Assembly (NCBI GenBank): GCA_002695005.1
Contig: NZNT01000020.1
Coordinates: forward strand, 372,001 to 436,000
DNA: 64,000 nt
Direction of reading: 5' to 3'
DNA from: Maritimibacter sp.
GTDB taxonomy: Bacteria; Pseudomonadota; Alphaproteobacteria; Rhodobacterales; Rhodobacteraceae
Shown here in pieces: positions 1-8,618 of the stretch (positions within the stretch are counted from its first letter, which is position 1; each line of letters opens with the position of its first letter). Under the pieces are notes generated by a model. The model was not told where the DNA came from and did no database searches. It worked only from the letters and a program-made list of their open reading frames with translations. Made by a program: the position numbers and the translations under genes.

Positions 1-702
1 CGGTTCTTCCGAACTGTCGTCGAGCCGGGCGCCGGTCTCCTCGAACCAGTCCTTCGAAAAGACAGGGGTGCCGCCCGCAAAGCCGATCCGCTCGCGGATC
101 GGGGCCTCGTCGGTGAAGGTGAACTTGATCGTGTGGTCGTCGATCACGTCGACGTCCTCGATAAAGCCCTCGACGATGCGGCGATACTCGGTGATCCCCT
201 GCTCGAGGAACAGGTTGAACGAGAACTCCACGTCCTCGGCCACCATCGGCTCGCCATCCGCGAAGGTCACGTCGTCGCGCAGGTTGAACGTCACCCACTT
301 GAGATCCTCGGGATACTCCATCGTCGTGCAGATGAAGCAGTAGAGGCCATAGGGGTCGTCCGCGGTCGAGATCACGATGCTCTCGGAGCCGATCGTGGCC
401 AGCGCCGCCGAGACGCCCTTGCGCGAATAGTTGTTGAAGCTGTCGAAGGTCCCCATCGCGGAAATCGAGATCTCGCCACCCTTGGGCGCGTCCGGGTTCA
501 CATAATCCAGATGCTCGATGTCAGGGCCGTACTTCACCTCGCCGAAATTGGAGAACGCGTGGGTTTCGGTCGTGTCCTGCCCCCGGGCGATCTGGGCCCC
601 TGTAAGAACCACCGCGGACGACAAAAGAAGCGCCTTGAGAAGCGGGGCCGGGTTCGGCGCGGTATCGGTGCGGGTGGCAGGGCGCGCGGGGCGGGGCGTC
701 AT
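1..702 (-). CDS. Oligopeptide ABC transporter substrate-binding protein (YejA-like), partial
   Basis: Periplasmic peptide-binding component of an ABC importer (SBP_bac_5 family). The gene runs off the left edge, so only the first 234 residues are present. An N-terminal hydrophobic stretch (about residues 22-40, LLKALLLSSAVVLTGAQ) acts as a signal peptide. The mature start (HAFSNFGEVKYGPD) and the segment ISAMGTFDSFNNYSRKG are characteristic of the YejA branch. The ATG at 702 is preceded by GGAGAC. The cytochrome gene upstream is on the same strand but is separated by a hairpin, so this gene probably has its own promoter. The permease and ATPase genes would lie outside the window. Confidence 0.88.
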   Translation of the reverse strand, partial: MTPRPARPATRTDTAPNPAPLLKALLLSSAVVLTGAQIARGQDTTETHAFSNFGEVKYGPDIEHLDYVNPDAPKGGEISISAMGTFDSFNNYSRKGVSAALATIGSESIVISTADDPYGLYCFICTTMEYPEDLKWVTFNLRDDVTFADGEPMVAEDVEFSFNLFLEQGITEYRRIVEGFIEDVDVIDDHTIKFTFTDEAPIRERIGFAGGTPVFSKDWFEETGARLDDSSEEP

Positions 703-822
703 GGCGTCTCCTCTGAGCTCGGTGCAGACCGGTTGCCGTGAAGGCTAAGCCCGCACTGCCCTGACATTCAAGGCGAGAATTCGTGAGCTAAGTTGCGGGA
801 ACATTACAGGGAGAACGTGAAA

Positions 823-850
823 GGGCCGCCCCGGTTGCCCGGCGCGGCCC
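823..850 (-). terminator. Hairpin terminator after the cytochrome c gene
   Basis: Inverted repeat GGGCCGC (823-829) / GCGGCCC (844-850), followed on the minus strand by TTTC. It lies just beyond the stop of the cytochrome gene and upstream of the peptide-binding protein gene. The short U-tract makes it a moderate terminator. Confidence 0.5.
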
Positions 851-876
851 CTGAAATGTCGTCATGTCCAGCGTGA

Positions 877-1410
877 TCAGCCCGGGTTCGCCTCAAGATA
901 GGCGATGACATTGGCGCGGTCCTCGATATCGTTCAGGCCCGAGAAGGTCATCTTGGTGCCGTTGATGTCGCTGCGCGGGTTCTCGAGGAATGCGTTCAAC
1001 TCTTCCGGGGTCCAGCTGCCTTCGACCGAGGCCATCGCGTCGGAATAGGAGAAATCGCCGACGGCGGCGACTTCGCGGCCGACCACACCGTCGAGATGCG
1101 GGCCGGTGCCGTTGGTGCCGTCGAGCTTGTGGCAGGATTTGCACTTGTTGTAGACCCGCTCGCCCGCGCCGGCATCGGCTTCGGCGAACACTTCTTCAAA
1201 GCTGACTTCGACGGCCTCTTCGCCACCGTCTTCGCTGCTCTCTTCGAGGTTGGCGATCACATAGCCCTGGCTGTGTTCTTCAGCCTCGTCACCATGCCCC
1301 TCGGCCTCGCTCATATAGAGCGCGTCCGCACCCCAGCTGGCGAAGAGAAAAATCAGGAGGGCGGCGCATACGGCGGCGCCGGCCTTGGTGAAGGTCATTG
1401 TGTCGAACAT
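877..1410 (-). CDS. Membrane-anchored c-type cytochrome (CycM-like)
   Basis: Monohaem cytochrome c tethered to the periplasmic face of the inner membrane, likely an electron carrier between the bc1 complex and terminal oxidases. The 177-aa product has an uncleaved signal-anchor (residues about 9-32), an acidic linker (35-85, rich in Glu and Asp) and one haem motif CKSCH (90-94). The candidate distal Met lies in GTKMTF (about 154). This is the layout of Rhodobacterales cytochrome c552/CycM. The ATG at 1410 has GGAA upstream; an in-frame ATG at 1422 would add four residues. A much longer reading frame continues upstream to 2268, but it is antisense to pheA and not real. Confidence 0.9.
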   Translation of the reverse strand: MFDTMTFTKAGAAVCAALLIFLFASWGADALYMSEAEGHGDEAEEHSQGYVIANLEESSEDGGEEAVEVSFEEVFAEADAGAGERVYNKCKSCHKLDGTNGTGPHLDGVVGREVAAVGDFSYSDAMASVEGSWTPEELNAFLENPRSDINGTKMTFSGLNDIEDRANVIAYLEANPG

Positions 1411-1539
1411 GTCGCGTTCCATCTGAAGCCTAGTCTCGCGGGTGTCTACACGCTTTAACCCGGACGTTTCAAGCGGTATGAGGCGCGACGAATTGCGACA
1501 TCGTGTCTGAGCGCAGACCATGAACCGGGAGGGCAGGCC

Positions 1540-2373
1540 GTGACGGGGAAGATAGCGTTCCAAGGCGAACCGGGGGCCTATTCCCATGAGGCCTGCATCG
1601 ACGCGCGCCCCGACATGGAGGCGATCCCCTGCGCCACCTTCGAAGACGTGATCGAGGCGGTGCGTTCGGGCGCGACGGATCTGGCGATGCTGCCGGTGGA
1701 AAACTCCACCTACGGGCGGGTGGCCGACATCCACCGCCTGCTGCCGGAAAGCGGGCTGCATATCCTCGACGAAGCCTTCGTCCGGGTGCGGATTTCGCTG
1801 ATGGGGGCGCCGGGGGCCAGGCTTGAGGACGTCAAGGACGTGCGCGCCCACCTCGTGCTGCTGCCTCAGTCCGCACAATTCCTGAAGCGTCACGGTATCC
1901 GTGGACACGCCGCCGCCGACAGCGCCGGGGCCGCCGCCGACCTGGCCGCGCACCGCACCGTCGGGGAGGGCGTGCTCGCTTCGACGCTGGCCGCCGAGAT
2001 CTACGGCCTCGACGTGCTTGCGCGCGACATCGAGGACCACGGCCACAATACGACCCGCTTCGTCATCATGGGGCGGGACCTGAGCCTTGAACGGCGCGGC
2101 GAAAAGATGATGACCACCTTCGTCTTCGAGGTCCGCAACATCCCGGCGGCGCTCTACAAGGCGATGGGCGGCTTCGCGACGAACGGTGTGAACATGACCA
2201 AGCTGGAAAGCTACATGATCGACGGGTCGTTCACCGCCACGCGCTTCTACTCCGACATCGAAGGCCACCCGGACGACCCGGAAGTGGCGCGCGCGCTGGA
2301 CGAGCTTGGCTACTTCACCAACAACCTCGACATTCTCGGCGTTTATCCCGCCGACCCGCGCCGCGACGGCTGA
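1540..2373 (+). CDS. pheA: Prephenate dehydratase
   Basis: Converts prephenate to phenylpyruvate in phenylalanine synthesis. The 277-aa monofunctional form (no chorismate mutase domain) begins with KIAFQGEPGAYSHEA, typical of the catalytic domain. NTTRFVIM is the active-site region, and the C-terminal ACT domain carries KLESYMIDGSF, the counterpart of the ESRP phenylalanine-binding motif, so allosteric inhibition by phenylalanine is expected. Translation starts at a GTG (1540) with GGGAGGGCAG upstream. The gene is divergent from the cytochrome and convergent with hemC. Confidence 0.93.
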   Translation: MTGKIAFQGEPGAYSHEACIDARPDMEAIPCATFEDVIEAVRSGATDLAMLPVENSTYGRVADIHRLLPESGLHILDEAFVRVRISLMGAPGARLEDVKDVRAHLVLLPQSAQFLKRHGIRGHAAADSAGAAADLAAHRTVGEGVLASTLAAEIYGLDVLARDIEDHGHNTTRFVIMGRDLSLERRGEKMMTTFVFEVRNIPAALYKAMGGFATNGVNMTKLESYMIDGSFTATRFYSDIEGHPDDPEVARALDELGYFTNNLDILGVYPADPRRDG

Positions 2374-2416
2374 AAGTCTGCGAAAGGGGCGCGCTCACGC
2401 GCGCGCTCGATGTCTC

Positions 2417-2439
2417 GGCCCCGTGCGAGGCACGGGCCC
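2417..2439. terminator. Hairpin between convergent pheA and hemC
   Basis: Ten-base arms GGCCCCGTGC (2417-2426) and GCACGGGCCC (2430-2439) with a GAG loop and one mismatch. It sits between two convergent genes, so it could end transcription from both sides. There is no U-tract. Confidence 0.4.
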
Positions 2440-2467
2440 TCGGGCCGCGCGGGTGTCTGCGAAGGGA

Positions 2468-3427
2468 TCAGTGCCAGTCGAAAAAGCCCGGCCCGGCGCG
2501 CTCCAGCAGCTTGCGCGCCATCTCGCGCCCCATGTCGGGGCCGTCGGCGACGGGGCCGCTCATTTCATCCGACAGCGCCTCAGACCCGTTGGTGCGCAGC
2601 ACTTCGCCCCGGAGCCTCATCGTGTCACCGTCGAGTTCCGCAAGCCCCGCGATGGGCGTCTCGCAGGAGCCGTCCAGTTCGGCGAGGAACGCGCGTTCTG
2701 CCGCAAGCCGCTGGCCGGTGGGGCCGTGGTGGATGGCGGTAAGCATCTCGGCGGTCGCGTCGTCATGGGCGCGCCGTTCGATCCCGATGGCGCCCTGTGC
2801 GATGGCCGGCAGCATGTCCTCGGGCGCGATGGCGCCGTGGGGCACCTCGGGCAACATGCCCAGCCGGGTCAGCCCGGCCATGGCAAGGAACGTGGCCTCG
2901 GCCACCCCGTCACGCAGCTTGGCGAGCCGGGTCTGCACGTTGCCCCGGAACTCCACGACCTGAAGGTCCGGGCGACGGTTGAGCAACTGGGCCTTGCGTC
3001 GCAGGGACGACGTGCCGACCACCGCGCCCTCGGGCAGATCGTGGATGCCGCCGCTGCCCAGCGACACGAAAGCGTCCCGCGTATCCTCGCGCGGGAGGTA
3101 GCAGTCGAGCGTGAGGCCCGGCGGCTGCTCGGTCGGCATGTCCTTCATCGAATGGACCGCGATGTCGATCAGCCCGTTCATGAGCTGGTCCTCGATCTCG
3201 CGGGTGAACAGCCCCTTGTTCCCGATCTCCTTGAGCGGCCGGTCCGCCGCGATCATCGCGCGGTCGTCACCGGTGGTCTTGATGACGACGATCTCGAACG
3301 CGGTCTCGGGCAGCCCGAAAGCGATCGCCAGCCGGTCGCGGGTCTCATAGGCCTGCGCCAGCGCGAGCGGCGAGCCGCGGGTGCCGATCTTCATCGGTTT
3401 GGTCGGGTCGGGAAGAGTCACGGTCAT
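2468..3427 (-). CDS. hemC: Hydroxymethylbilane synthase (porphobilinogen deaminase)
   Basis: Polymerises four porphobilinogen units to hydroxymethylbilane in haem synthesis. The 319-aa protein starts [14 protein letters not shown] (family signature). It contains the substrate-binding VHSMKDMP and [11 protein letters not shown]. Cys255 in [10 protein letters not shown] is the attachment site of the dipyrromethane cofactor. The length is normal. It is divergent from hemE with about 100 bp between them, the conserved Rhodobacterales arrangement, which would allow joint control of two haem steps. Confidence 0.96.
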   Translation of the reverse strand: MTVTLPDPTKPMKIGTRGSPLALAQAYETRDRLAIAFGLPETAFEIVVIKTTGDDRAMIAADRPLKEIGNKGLFTREIEDQLMNGLIDIAVHSMKDMPTEQPPGLTLDCYLPREDTRDAFVSLGSGGIHDLPEGAVVGTSSLRRKAQLLNRRPDLQVVEFRGNVQTRLAKLRDGVAEATFLAMAGLTRLGMLPEVPHGAIAPEDMLPAIAQGAIGIERRAHDDATAEMLTAIHHGPTGQRLAAERAFLAELDGSCETPIAGLAELDGDTMRLRGEVLRTNGSEALSDEMSGPVADGPDMGREMARKLLERAGPGFFDWH

Positions 3428-3528
3428 GCAACCCGTTTAGACGCGGCCTGAGGCCCTGTCCATGCCCCCGCGTCTTGACATATGGGCACGGAAAGCGGAC
3501 CCAAGCCGTGATAGCGAAAGGACCACGA

Positions 3529-4557
3529 ATGACCAAGCTTCTCATGCGCGCGCTGGCGGGCGAAACGCTTCCGACGCCCCCGATCTGGATGATGCGGCAG
3601 GCAGGCCGCTACCTGCCGGAGTACCGCGCGACCCGTGAGAAGGCCGGGGATTTCCTGTCTCTGTGCTACAATCCCGAGCTTGCGGCCGAGGTGACGCTGC
3701 AACCGATCCGCCGTTTCGGTTTCGACGCGGCGATCCTGTTCGCCGACATCCTGCTGGTGCCGCAGGCGCTGGGCGCGGACCTGTGGTTCGTCACCGGCGA
3801 GGGGCCGCGCCTGTCGACGATCACGGGGGAAGATGACTTTGCCAAGCTTGGTGGGGTCGACGATATCCACGACACGCTTGGCCCGGTCTATGAAACCGTC
3901 TCGATCCTGTCGCGCGAACTGCCCTCCGAGACCGCGCTGATCGGCTTCGCCGGCGCACCGTGGACCGTCGCGACTTACATGGTGGCCGGGCGCGGTACGC
4001 CCGACCAGGGACCGGCCCATGCACTTAAGGACACGAACCGAGACCTCTTCATCCGCCTCATCGACCGGATCACCGAGGCGACGATCGAATACCTTTCACG
4101 ACAGGTCGCGGCGGGCGCCGAGACGGTCAAGATCTTCGACAGCTGGGCAGGCTCGCTCAAGGGGCAGGACTTCGACGACTTCGCTCTGGCACCGACAAAG
4201 CGGATCATCAGCGAGCTCAAGGACCGCCACCCCGGCCTTCCGATCATCGCGTTTCCGCGTGAGGCGGGCGAACGCTACATCGGCTTCCACAAGGCGACGG
4301 GCGCGGATTGCGTCGCGGTCGACAACTCGGTTTCGGCCGAATGGGTCGCGGCGAATGTGCAGGTGGACGGCTGCGTTCAGGGCAACCTCGCCTCCAGCCA
4401 CATGGTCACCGGCGGTCAGGCTCTGGTGGATGAGGCACAGGCCATCACCCGCGCCCTGCGCGGCGGGCCGCACATCTTCAACCTCGGTCACGGCATCACG
4501 CCGGATGCGGACCCCGACAATGTCGCGAAGATGATCGACGCGGTGCGCAGCGCCTGA
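3529..4557 (+). CDS. hemE: Uroporphyrinogen decarboxylase
   Basis: Decarboxylates uroporphyrinogen III to coproporphyrinogen III in the cytosol. The signature [16 protein letters not shown] is at residues 18-33, and the second conserved block is [15 protein letters not shown] place the start at the ATG at 3529 (MTKLLMRAL), which follows AAAGGACC and gives 342 aa, the normal length. The upstream in-frame start at 3475 lies in the hemC-hemE promoter region and adds 18 unconserved residues. Confidence 0.96.
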   Translation: MTKLLMRALAGETLPTPPIWMMRQAGRYLPEYRATREKAGDFLSLCYNPELAAEVTLQPIRRFGFDAAILFADILLVPQALGADLWFVTGEGPRLSTITGEDDFAKLGGVDDIHDTLGPVYETVSILSRELPSETALIGFAGAPWTVATYMVAGRGTPDQGPAHALKDTNRDLFIRLIDRITEATIEYLSRQVAAGAETVKIFDSWAGSLKGQDFDDFALAPTKRIISELKDRHPGLPIIAFPREAGERYIGFHKATGADCVAVDNSVSAEWVAANVQVDGCVQGNLASSHMVTGGQALVDEAQAITRALRGGPHIFNLGHGITPDADPDNVAKMIDAVRSA

Positions 4558-4672
4558 GCCGCGGCGCAATGCAAAGACGAGCTTGAATGGCAACTTTTCC
4601 CTGTGGCTCCCCGGGGACTAGGGTCCGCCCACGTCCGCACCTTCGGACAGGCAATCAGAGCACGGTGATTCA

Positions 4673-5446
4673 ATGACGACGCAAGGCACACCCCGTCCGA
4701 ACCCGATTCTCGACGTGTTGCTCGACGACCTGCCGGAGGTGCAGCCACCGCATTTCGCCGGCCTGTCACATGTGCTGGGCGACTGCGTTCCCGACGAAAA
4801 CGTGGGCCAAGTCGCGGTGCTGGATCATGTCGCCGCGCAGGTTCCAAAGTCCGGGTCGTTCCGTGTGCTCGACCTCGGCTGCGGGTTCGGAAAGTCGAAG
4901 GCCTTTTTCGATGACCTGAACGCGGACCTGCACTGGAACGGCGTCGACATCTCGGAACGCTGGGACGTCGAGGACGAGACCTTCCAAAAGGCCTGCAAGA
5001 CCTACAACGGCGTCGACATCCCGTTTGAGAAAAACACCTTCGACATGGTCTTCAGCACCCAGGTGTTCGAGCATGTCCGCCTTCCCGAGCCGCTTCTGAA
5101 AGAGATCAGGCGTGTGCTGAAGCCGGGCGGGGTCTTCACGGGAAGTGTGTCGTGCATGGAGCCTTTTCACATGCGCAGCATCTTCTGCTTCACGCCCTAC
5201 GGCTGGAAGACGATCCTCGAAGATGCAGGCCTTCCCCTGAGGTTCCTTGCGAGCGGGGTGGACGGTGTGTCGCTGTCGCTGTGGCATTTTCACCGGCACC
5301 TCGATCAGGGCCGGATCTTCCGAAACTCGAACCTGAACGCCGCCATCGACGCGGTGGTCGAGCGTGACGGGCTCGACTGGCGGTCCGGCAACGTGATGAA
5401 GCTCATGTTTTCAGGGCAAATGGTGTTCACCGCGCAGGCCAAGTGA
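4673..5446 (+). CDS. Class I SAM-dependent methyltransferase
   Basis: A 257-aa Rossmann-type methyltransferase (Methyltransf_11/25-like). The SAM-binding motif I is VLDLGCGFG (residues 65-73). The post-motif segments FDMVFSTQVFEHV and EIRRVLKPGGVFTGSV are typical of this class. The substrate is unknown. The gene lies alone between hemE and the SRP RNA with no operon partner, so context does not point to a pathway. Confidence 0.85.
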   Translation: MTTQGTPRPNPILDVLLDDLPEVQPPHFAGLSHVLGDCVPDENVGQVAVLDHVAAQVPKSGSFRVLDLGCGFGKSKAFFDDLNADLHWNGVDISERWDVEDETFQKACKTYNGVDIPFEKNTFDMVFSTQVFEHVRLPEPLLKEIRRVLKPGGVFTGSVSCMEPFHMRSIFCFTPYGWKTILEDAGLPLRFLASGVDGVSLSLWHFHRHLDQGRIFRNSNLNAAIDAVVERDGLDWRSGNVMKLMFSGQMVFTAQAK

Positions 5447-5481
5447 CCGACCATGACGGGGCCCAAGGCTGCGGGGTAAGG

Positions 5482-5578
5482 TGAGAGGCTGGACAACGAC
5501 CCAAGCGGGGCTCGTTACGGCTGCTTCCTTCCGGACCTGACCGGGTTGGCGAGGTGCTTGCCCGCGCCAACCTCTCGA
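5482..5578 (-). ncRNA. ffs: Signal recognition particle RNA, small bacterial (4.5S) type
   Basis: On the minus strand the apical domain reads GGTCCGGAAGGAAGCAG, the near-invariant Ffh-binding loop region of 4.5S RNA. The ends pair to form the terminal stem: GAGAGGTTGG (from 5577 down) with CCAGCCTCTC (5492 down to 5483). The predicted RNA is about 97 nt, the size expected for alphaproteobacteria. Exact ends are estimated from the stem. It is antisense to no gene and lies in the gap between the methyltransferase and nudC. Confidence 0.93.
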
Positions 5579-5678
5579 GCCGTTACATAGGTGACTCGCG
5601 CCTGCGGATCAAGGGATCGGTTTGACACTGCCGGACGGCCTGCGCATACCCGACGGGATGCGGCGCGGGGAGGACAAG

Positions 5679-6650
5679 ATGGACCTGAGTGAACTGGCCT
5701 TCGGTGGCGGCGGGCTCGACCGCGCGGCGCATCTCAGGGGCGAGGCGTCGGCTCTGCGCGCCTCCGGTTCGGCGCAGGTTTTGCCGATCTGGCGGGGCCG
5801 CCCTCTCATGGCGGGAGTGTCGGGGCCGGGCGGTGATCTGCACCTTGAACTGCTCGCCGTCGACCACCCCCTCATCACCGAACACGACCCCCAGTGGATC
5901 TATCTGGGCCATCAGGACGGCGCCCCGCTGTTCGCCGCCGATATTTCGGCCATGCCGGCCTACAGCCATGCGGCCGATGGCGGCCCCGGCGATCCGGGCA
6001 TGGACATGCCGGCCCCGCCGTTGGGCGTGCTGCCCGAGGATGCGCGCTTTCCGGACCTGCGGTCCGCACTCGCGGGCCTCACGCCGTTCGAAAGCGAACT
6101 GGCGGCCACCGCGCGGGGCATCCTCGAATGGCACCGGTCGCACGGGTTCTGCGCTGCCTGCGGCACGCGATCCGAGATCGACGAGGCCGGGTGGCGGCGC
6201 AGTTGCCCTGCCTGCGGCCGTCTGCATTTCCCGCGCACCGACCCGGTGGTCATCATGCTCGTCACCTCCGGCAATTCGGTTCTGCTCGGGCGCTCGCCGG
6301 GCTGGCCCGAAGGGATGTATTCCCTGCTTGCGGGCTTCATGGAGCCGGGCGAGACGGTGTCTGCTGCCGTCGCGCGGGAGGTGGCGGAAGAAACCGGCGT
6401 CCGCGTCGGCCCCTCCGCGATCCTCGCGACCCAACCCTGGCCCTTCCCGGCCTCGCTCATGATCGGGTGCCATGCCGAGGCGTTGAGCCTTGAGATCGAC
6501 GTCGACCCGACAGAGATCGAACACGCGCTCTGGGTCACGCGTGAGGATCTCGTGGACGTCTTCGCGGGCACGCATCCGGTGATCCGCAGACCGCGCCGGG
6601 GCGCCATTGCGCAGGTCCTGATGAAAAATTGGCTTGCCGGGACGCTGTAG
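5679..6650 (+). CDS. nudC: NAD+/NADH diphosphatase (NudC, Nudix family)
   Basis: Hydrolyses NADH to NMNH and AMP and, in E. coli, removes NAD caps from RNA. The 323-aa protein has a zinc ribbon with C158, C161, C176 and C179, followed by a Nudix box (219-241, GFMEPGET then REVAEETGV). The NudC-specific motif is present as TQPWPFPAS. I chose the ATG at 5679 because GGGGAGGAC precedes it at good spacing. An in-frame TTG at 5622 would add 19 residues and come closer to the SRP RNA. No operon partners are evident. Confidence 0.93.
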   Translation: MDLSELAFGGGGLDRAAHLRGEASALRASGSAQVLPIWRGRPLMAGVSGPGGDLHLELLAVDHPLITEHDPQWIYLGHQDGAPLFAADISAMPAYSHAADGGPGDPGMDMPAPPLGVLPEDARFPDLRSALAGLTPFESELAATARGILEWHRSHGFCAACGTRSEIDEAGWRRSCPACGRLHFPRTDPVVIMLVTSGNSVLLGRSPGWPEGMYSLLAGFMEPGETVSAAVAREVAEETGVRVGPSAILATQPWPFPASLMIGCHAEALSLEIDVDPTEIEHALWVTREDLVDVFAGTHPVIRRPRRGAIAQVLMKNWLAGTL

Positions 6651-6681
6651 CTGCCTCAGAATCGCCGTCAAACAACGATAA

Positions 6682-6701
6682 CCGGGCGGCGAAACGCCCG
6701 G
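6682..6701 (+). terminator. Hairpin after nudC
   Basis: CCGGGCG (6682-6688) and CGCCCGG (6695-6701) with a GCGAAA loop, in the nudC to SRPBCC gap. No U-tract is present, so termination is uncertain. Confidence 0.35.
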
Positions 6702-6733
6702 ACGACGGGTAGCGAGCGAAAAAAGGGACAGGC

Positions 6734-7204
6734 ATGAAACTCACCACGCGCGAGGATATCGCGGCGCCGATCGAGGCGGTGTTCGCCAATGTGGCCGACT
6801 TCGGCTGGTTCGAACGGGCCGCGATGCGGCGCGGGGCCGAGGTGGTGCGCACGGATTCGCTTGAAACGCCGGGGGCGGGCATGTCCTGGCATGGCGAGTT
6901 CCAGTATCGCGGGCGCGAACGCAAGGCGGACGTGGACCTGATCGAATATGACCCGCCCAATGCGCTCACATTCCTCATGCGCGCCGCGGGGCTTGAGGTC
7001 GAAATGGCCGTGGACCTCGTCGCCATGTCGCGCACCCGCACGCGGATGAACGTCACGCTTGAGGCGACGCCGCGCACGATTCCGGCGCGGCTGATGATCC
7101 AGTCCGCCAAGCTGGCCAAAACCAACATCCAGAACCGCTACCGTCGCCGGATCGCCGAATACTGCGCCGAGCTCGAAGAACGGTGCCAGTCGCGCGGGTT
7201 CTGA
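6734..7204 (+). CDS. SRPBCC (START-like) family protein
   Basis: A 156-aa protein of the SRPBCC/polyketide cyclase-like superfamily, which builds a hydrophobic ligand cavity. It opens with the family pattern REDIAAPIEAVFANVADF and has a beta-rich centre. The C-terminal helix (LMIQSAKLAKTNIQNRY) is also typical. The ligand or reaction is unknown. The ATG at 6734 follows AGGGACAGGC. The gene converges on the flavoprotein gene with only 6 bp between them. Confidence 0.75.
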   Translation: MKLTTREDIAAPIEAVFANVADFGWFERAAMRRGAEVVRTDSLETPGAGMSWHGEFQYRGRERKADVDLIEYDPPNALTFLMRAAGLEVEMAVDLVAMSRTRTRMNVTLEATPRTIPARLMIQSAKLAKTNIQNRYRRRIAEYCAELEERCQSRGF

Positions 7205-7210
7205 TCGGCC

Positions 7211-8587
7211 TCAGTCCGGGATGACCTTGCCGGGGTTGAGGATGCCCTTGGGGTCAAGCGCGCCCTTGATCGCGCGCATGACATCCAGGGCGACCGGGTT
7301 CTTGTGCCGGGCCATCGACCCCAGCTTGTAAATCCCGATCCCGTGTTCCGCCGAGAACGAGCCGCCGAGTTCCGCGACCAGCGCGTCCTGCGCCTCGGAC
7401 GCCTGCGCCGTGAGCGCTTCGGTCTTTTCGGGCGCATAGGCCACATAATGCACGTTCCCGTCGCCGAGATGCGCGACGCAACTGTCCTGCACGCCCGGCG
7501 CGATACCGGCCATGCGCGTGCCGATCTCGTCAAAGAACCGCGTCAGACTGTCGAGGGGCAGGGCGATGTCGCCTGTGAAGAGCGGAGATTCCCCGCCCAC
7601 GAGCACCTCGGAGGCACGTTCGCGCCGGTCCCACATCGCCGCGCGCTGAGTGTCGTTCTGCGCGATGACCGCGTCGGCCACCCGGCCCGCCTCCATTTCA
7701 TCCGCAAGGACGGTCTCCAGCGTTTCGGTGAGCGCCGCATCCCCCGCCAGTTCCACGAGGACATTGACCTCGTGTGCCGCCTCGAAGGGTTCTCGGGCGT
7801 CCGCGACCTTGGCAAGATGGCGGGCGACGTAGCTGCGTGGCATGTATTCGCAGGCCTCGACGGCCCCGCCGGACGCCTCCTGCAACCGGTTCAGCATGAC
7901 CAGCGCCGCGTCGAGCGAAACCGGCGCGACCATTGCCGTCGCCCGGTGGGCGGGCGCGGCGGCGAGCTTCAGGACAGCCGCCGTGATAATGCCCAAAGTG
8001 CCCTCGGCCCCGATCATCAGATCACGCAGGTCATAGCCGGAGTTGTCCTTGTGCAGCTCCCCCAACAGGTCCATCACGCGCCCGTCGGCCAGCACGACCT
8101 CGAGCCCGAGGCATTGGGCGCGGGTGTTGCCGTACCGCAGGACGTTGGAGCCGCCCGCATTGGTGGACAGGATGCCGCCCACCATCGCCGATCCGCGCGC
8201 GCCGAAAACGACAGGAAAGACGAGGCCCACCTCGTCCGCCGCCGCGCGTATGGTGTCGAGGATCACGCCTGCCTCAGCGATGGCGACCCGCGCCTCGGGC
8301 TTCACGGCGCGGATGCGGTTCATCCGCTCCAGCGACAGCATCGCCGCGCCGTCGTTGAACGTGCCGCCGGACACGCCGGTGTTGCCAGAGACCGGAATCA
8401 CGACCTGACCCACCTCATGCGCGAGCGCCATGAGCGCCGACACTTCGTCTGTGGAGGCCGGGCGCAGCACGCACAGCGGGGTCGAGGTGTATTGCCCCTG
8501 GGCATCGTTGGCATACCGGGCCATGTCCGCCCCGGTCAGCACATGCGACTCGCCTATGATCGCGGTCGCCCGCTCGATGAAACCCAT
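7211..8587 (-). CDS. FAD-linked D-2-hydroxyacid dehydrogenase (D-lactate/glycolate type)
   Basis: A 458-aa flavoprotein of the GlcD/LDHD group, which oxidises D-2-hydroxyacids to 2-oxoacids with FAD. The N-terminal PCMH-type FAD domain contains VIPVSGNTGVSGG and GAEGTLGIITAAVLK. The C-terminal cap domain contains HLGDGNVHYVAY and AEHGIGIYKLGSM, where the His residues shape the active site. A strong GGGGAGGAG site precedes the ATG at 8587. The gene lies 31 bp downstream of hemN on the same strand, so co-transcription from the FNR-controlled promoter is possible. The exact substrate is not shown. Confidence 0.88.
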   Translation of the reverse strand: MGFIERATAIIGESHVLTGADMARYANDAQGQYTSTPLCVLRPASTDEVSALMALAHEVGQVVIPVSGNTGVSGGTFNDGAAMLSLERMNRIRAVKPEARVAIAEAGVILDTIRAAADEVGLVFPVVFGARGSAMVGGILSTNAGGSNVLRYGNTRAQCLGLEVVLADGRVMDLLGELHKDNSGYDLRDLMIGAEGTLGIITAAVLKLAAAPAHRATAMVAPVSLDAALVMLNRLQEASGGAVEACEYMPRSYVARHLAKVADAREPFEAAHEVNVLVELAGDAALTETLETVLADEMEAGRVADAVIAQNDTQRAAMWDRRERASEVLVGGESPLFTGDIALPLDSLTRFFDEIGTRMAGIAPGVQDSCVAHLGDGNVHYVAYAPEKTEALTAQASEAQDALVAELGGSFSAEHGIGIYKLGSMARHKNPVALDVMRAIKGALDPKGILNPGKVIPD

Positions 8588-8618
8588 AGTCTCCTCCCCC
8601 CGTCCGGGCGAGGGGCGG

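Noticed and set aside
877-2268. A single 463-codon minus-strand frame spanning the cytochrome and the region antisense to pheA
   Set aside because: Only the last 177 codons are the cytochrome. The upstream part is the mirror of pheA in high-GC DNA and has no family similarity or ribosome-binding site.
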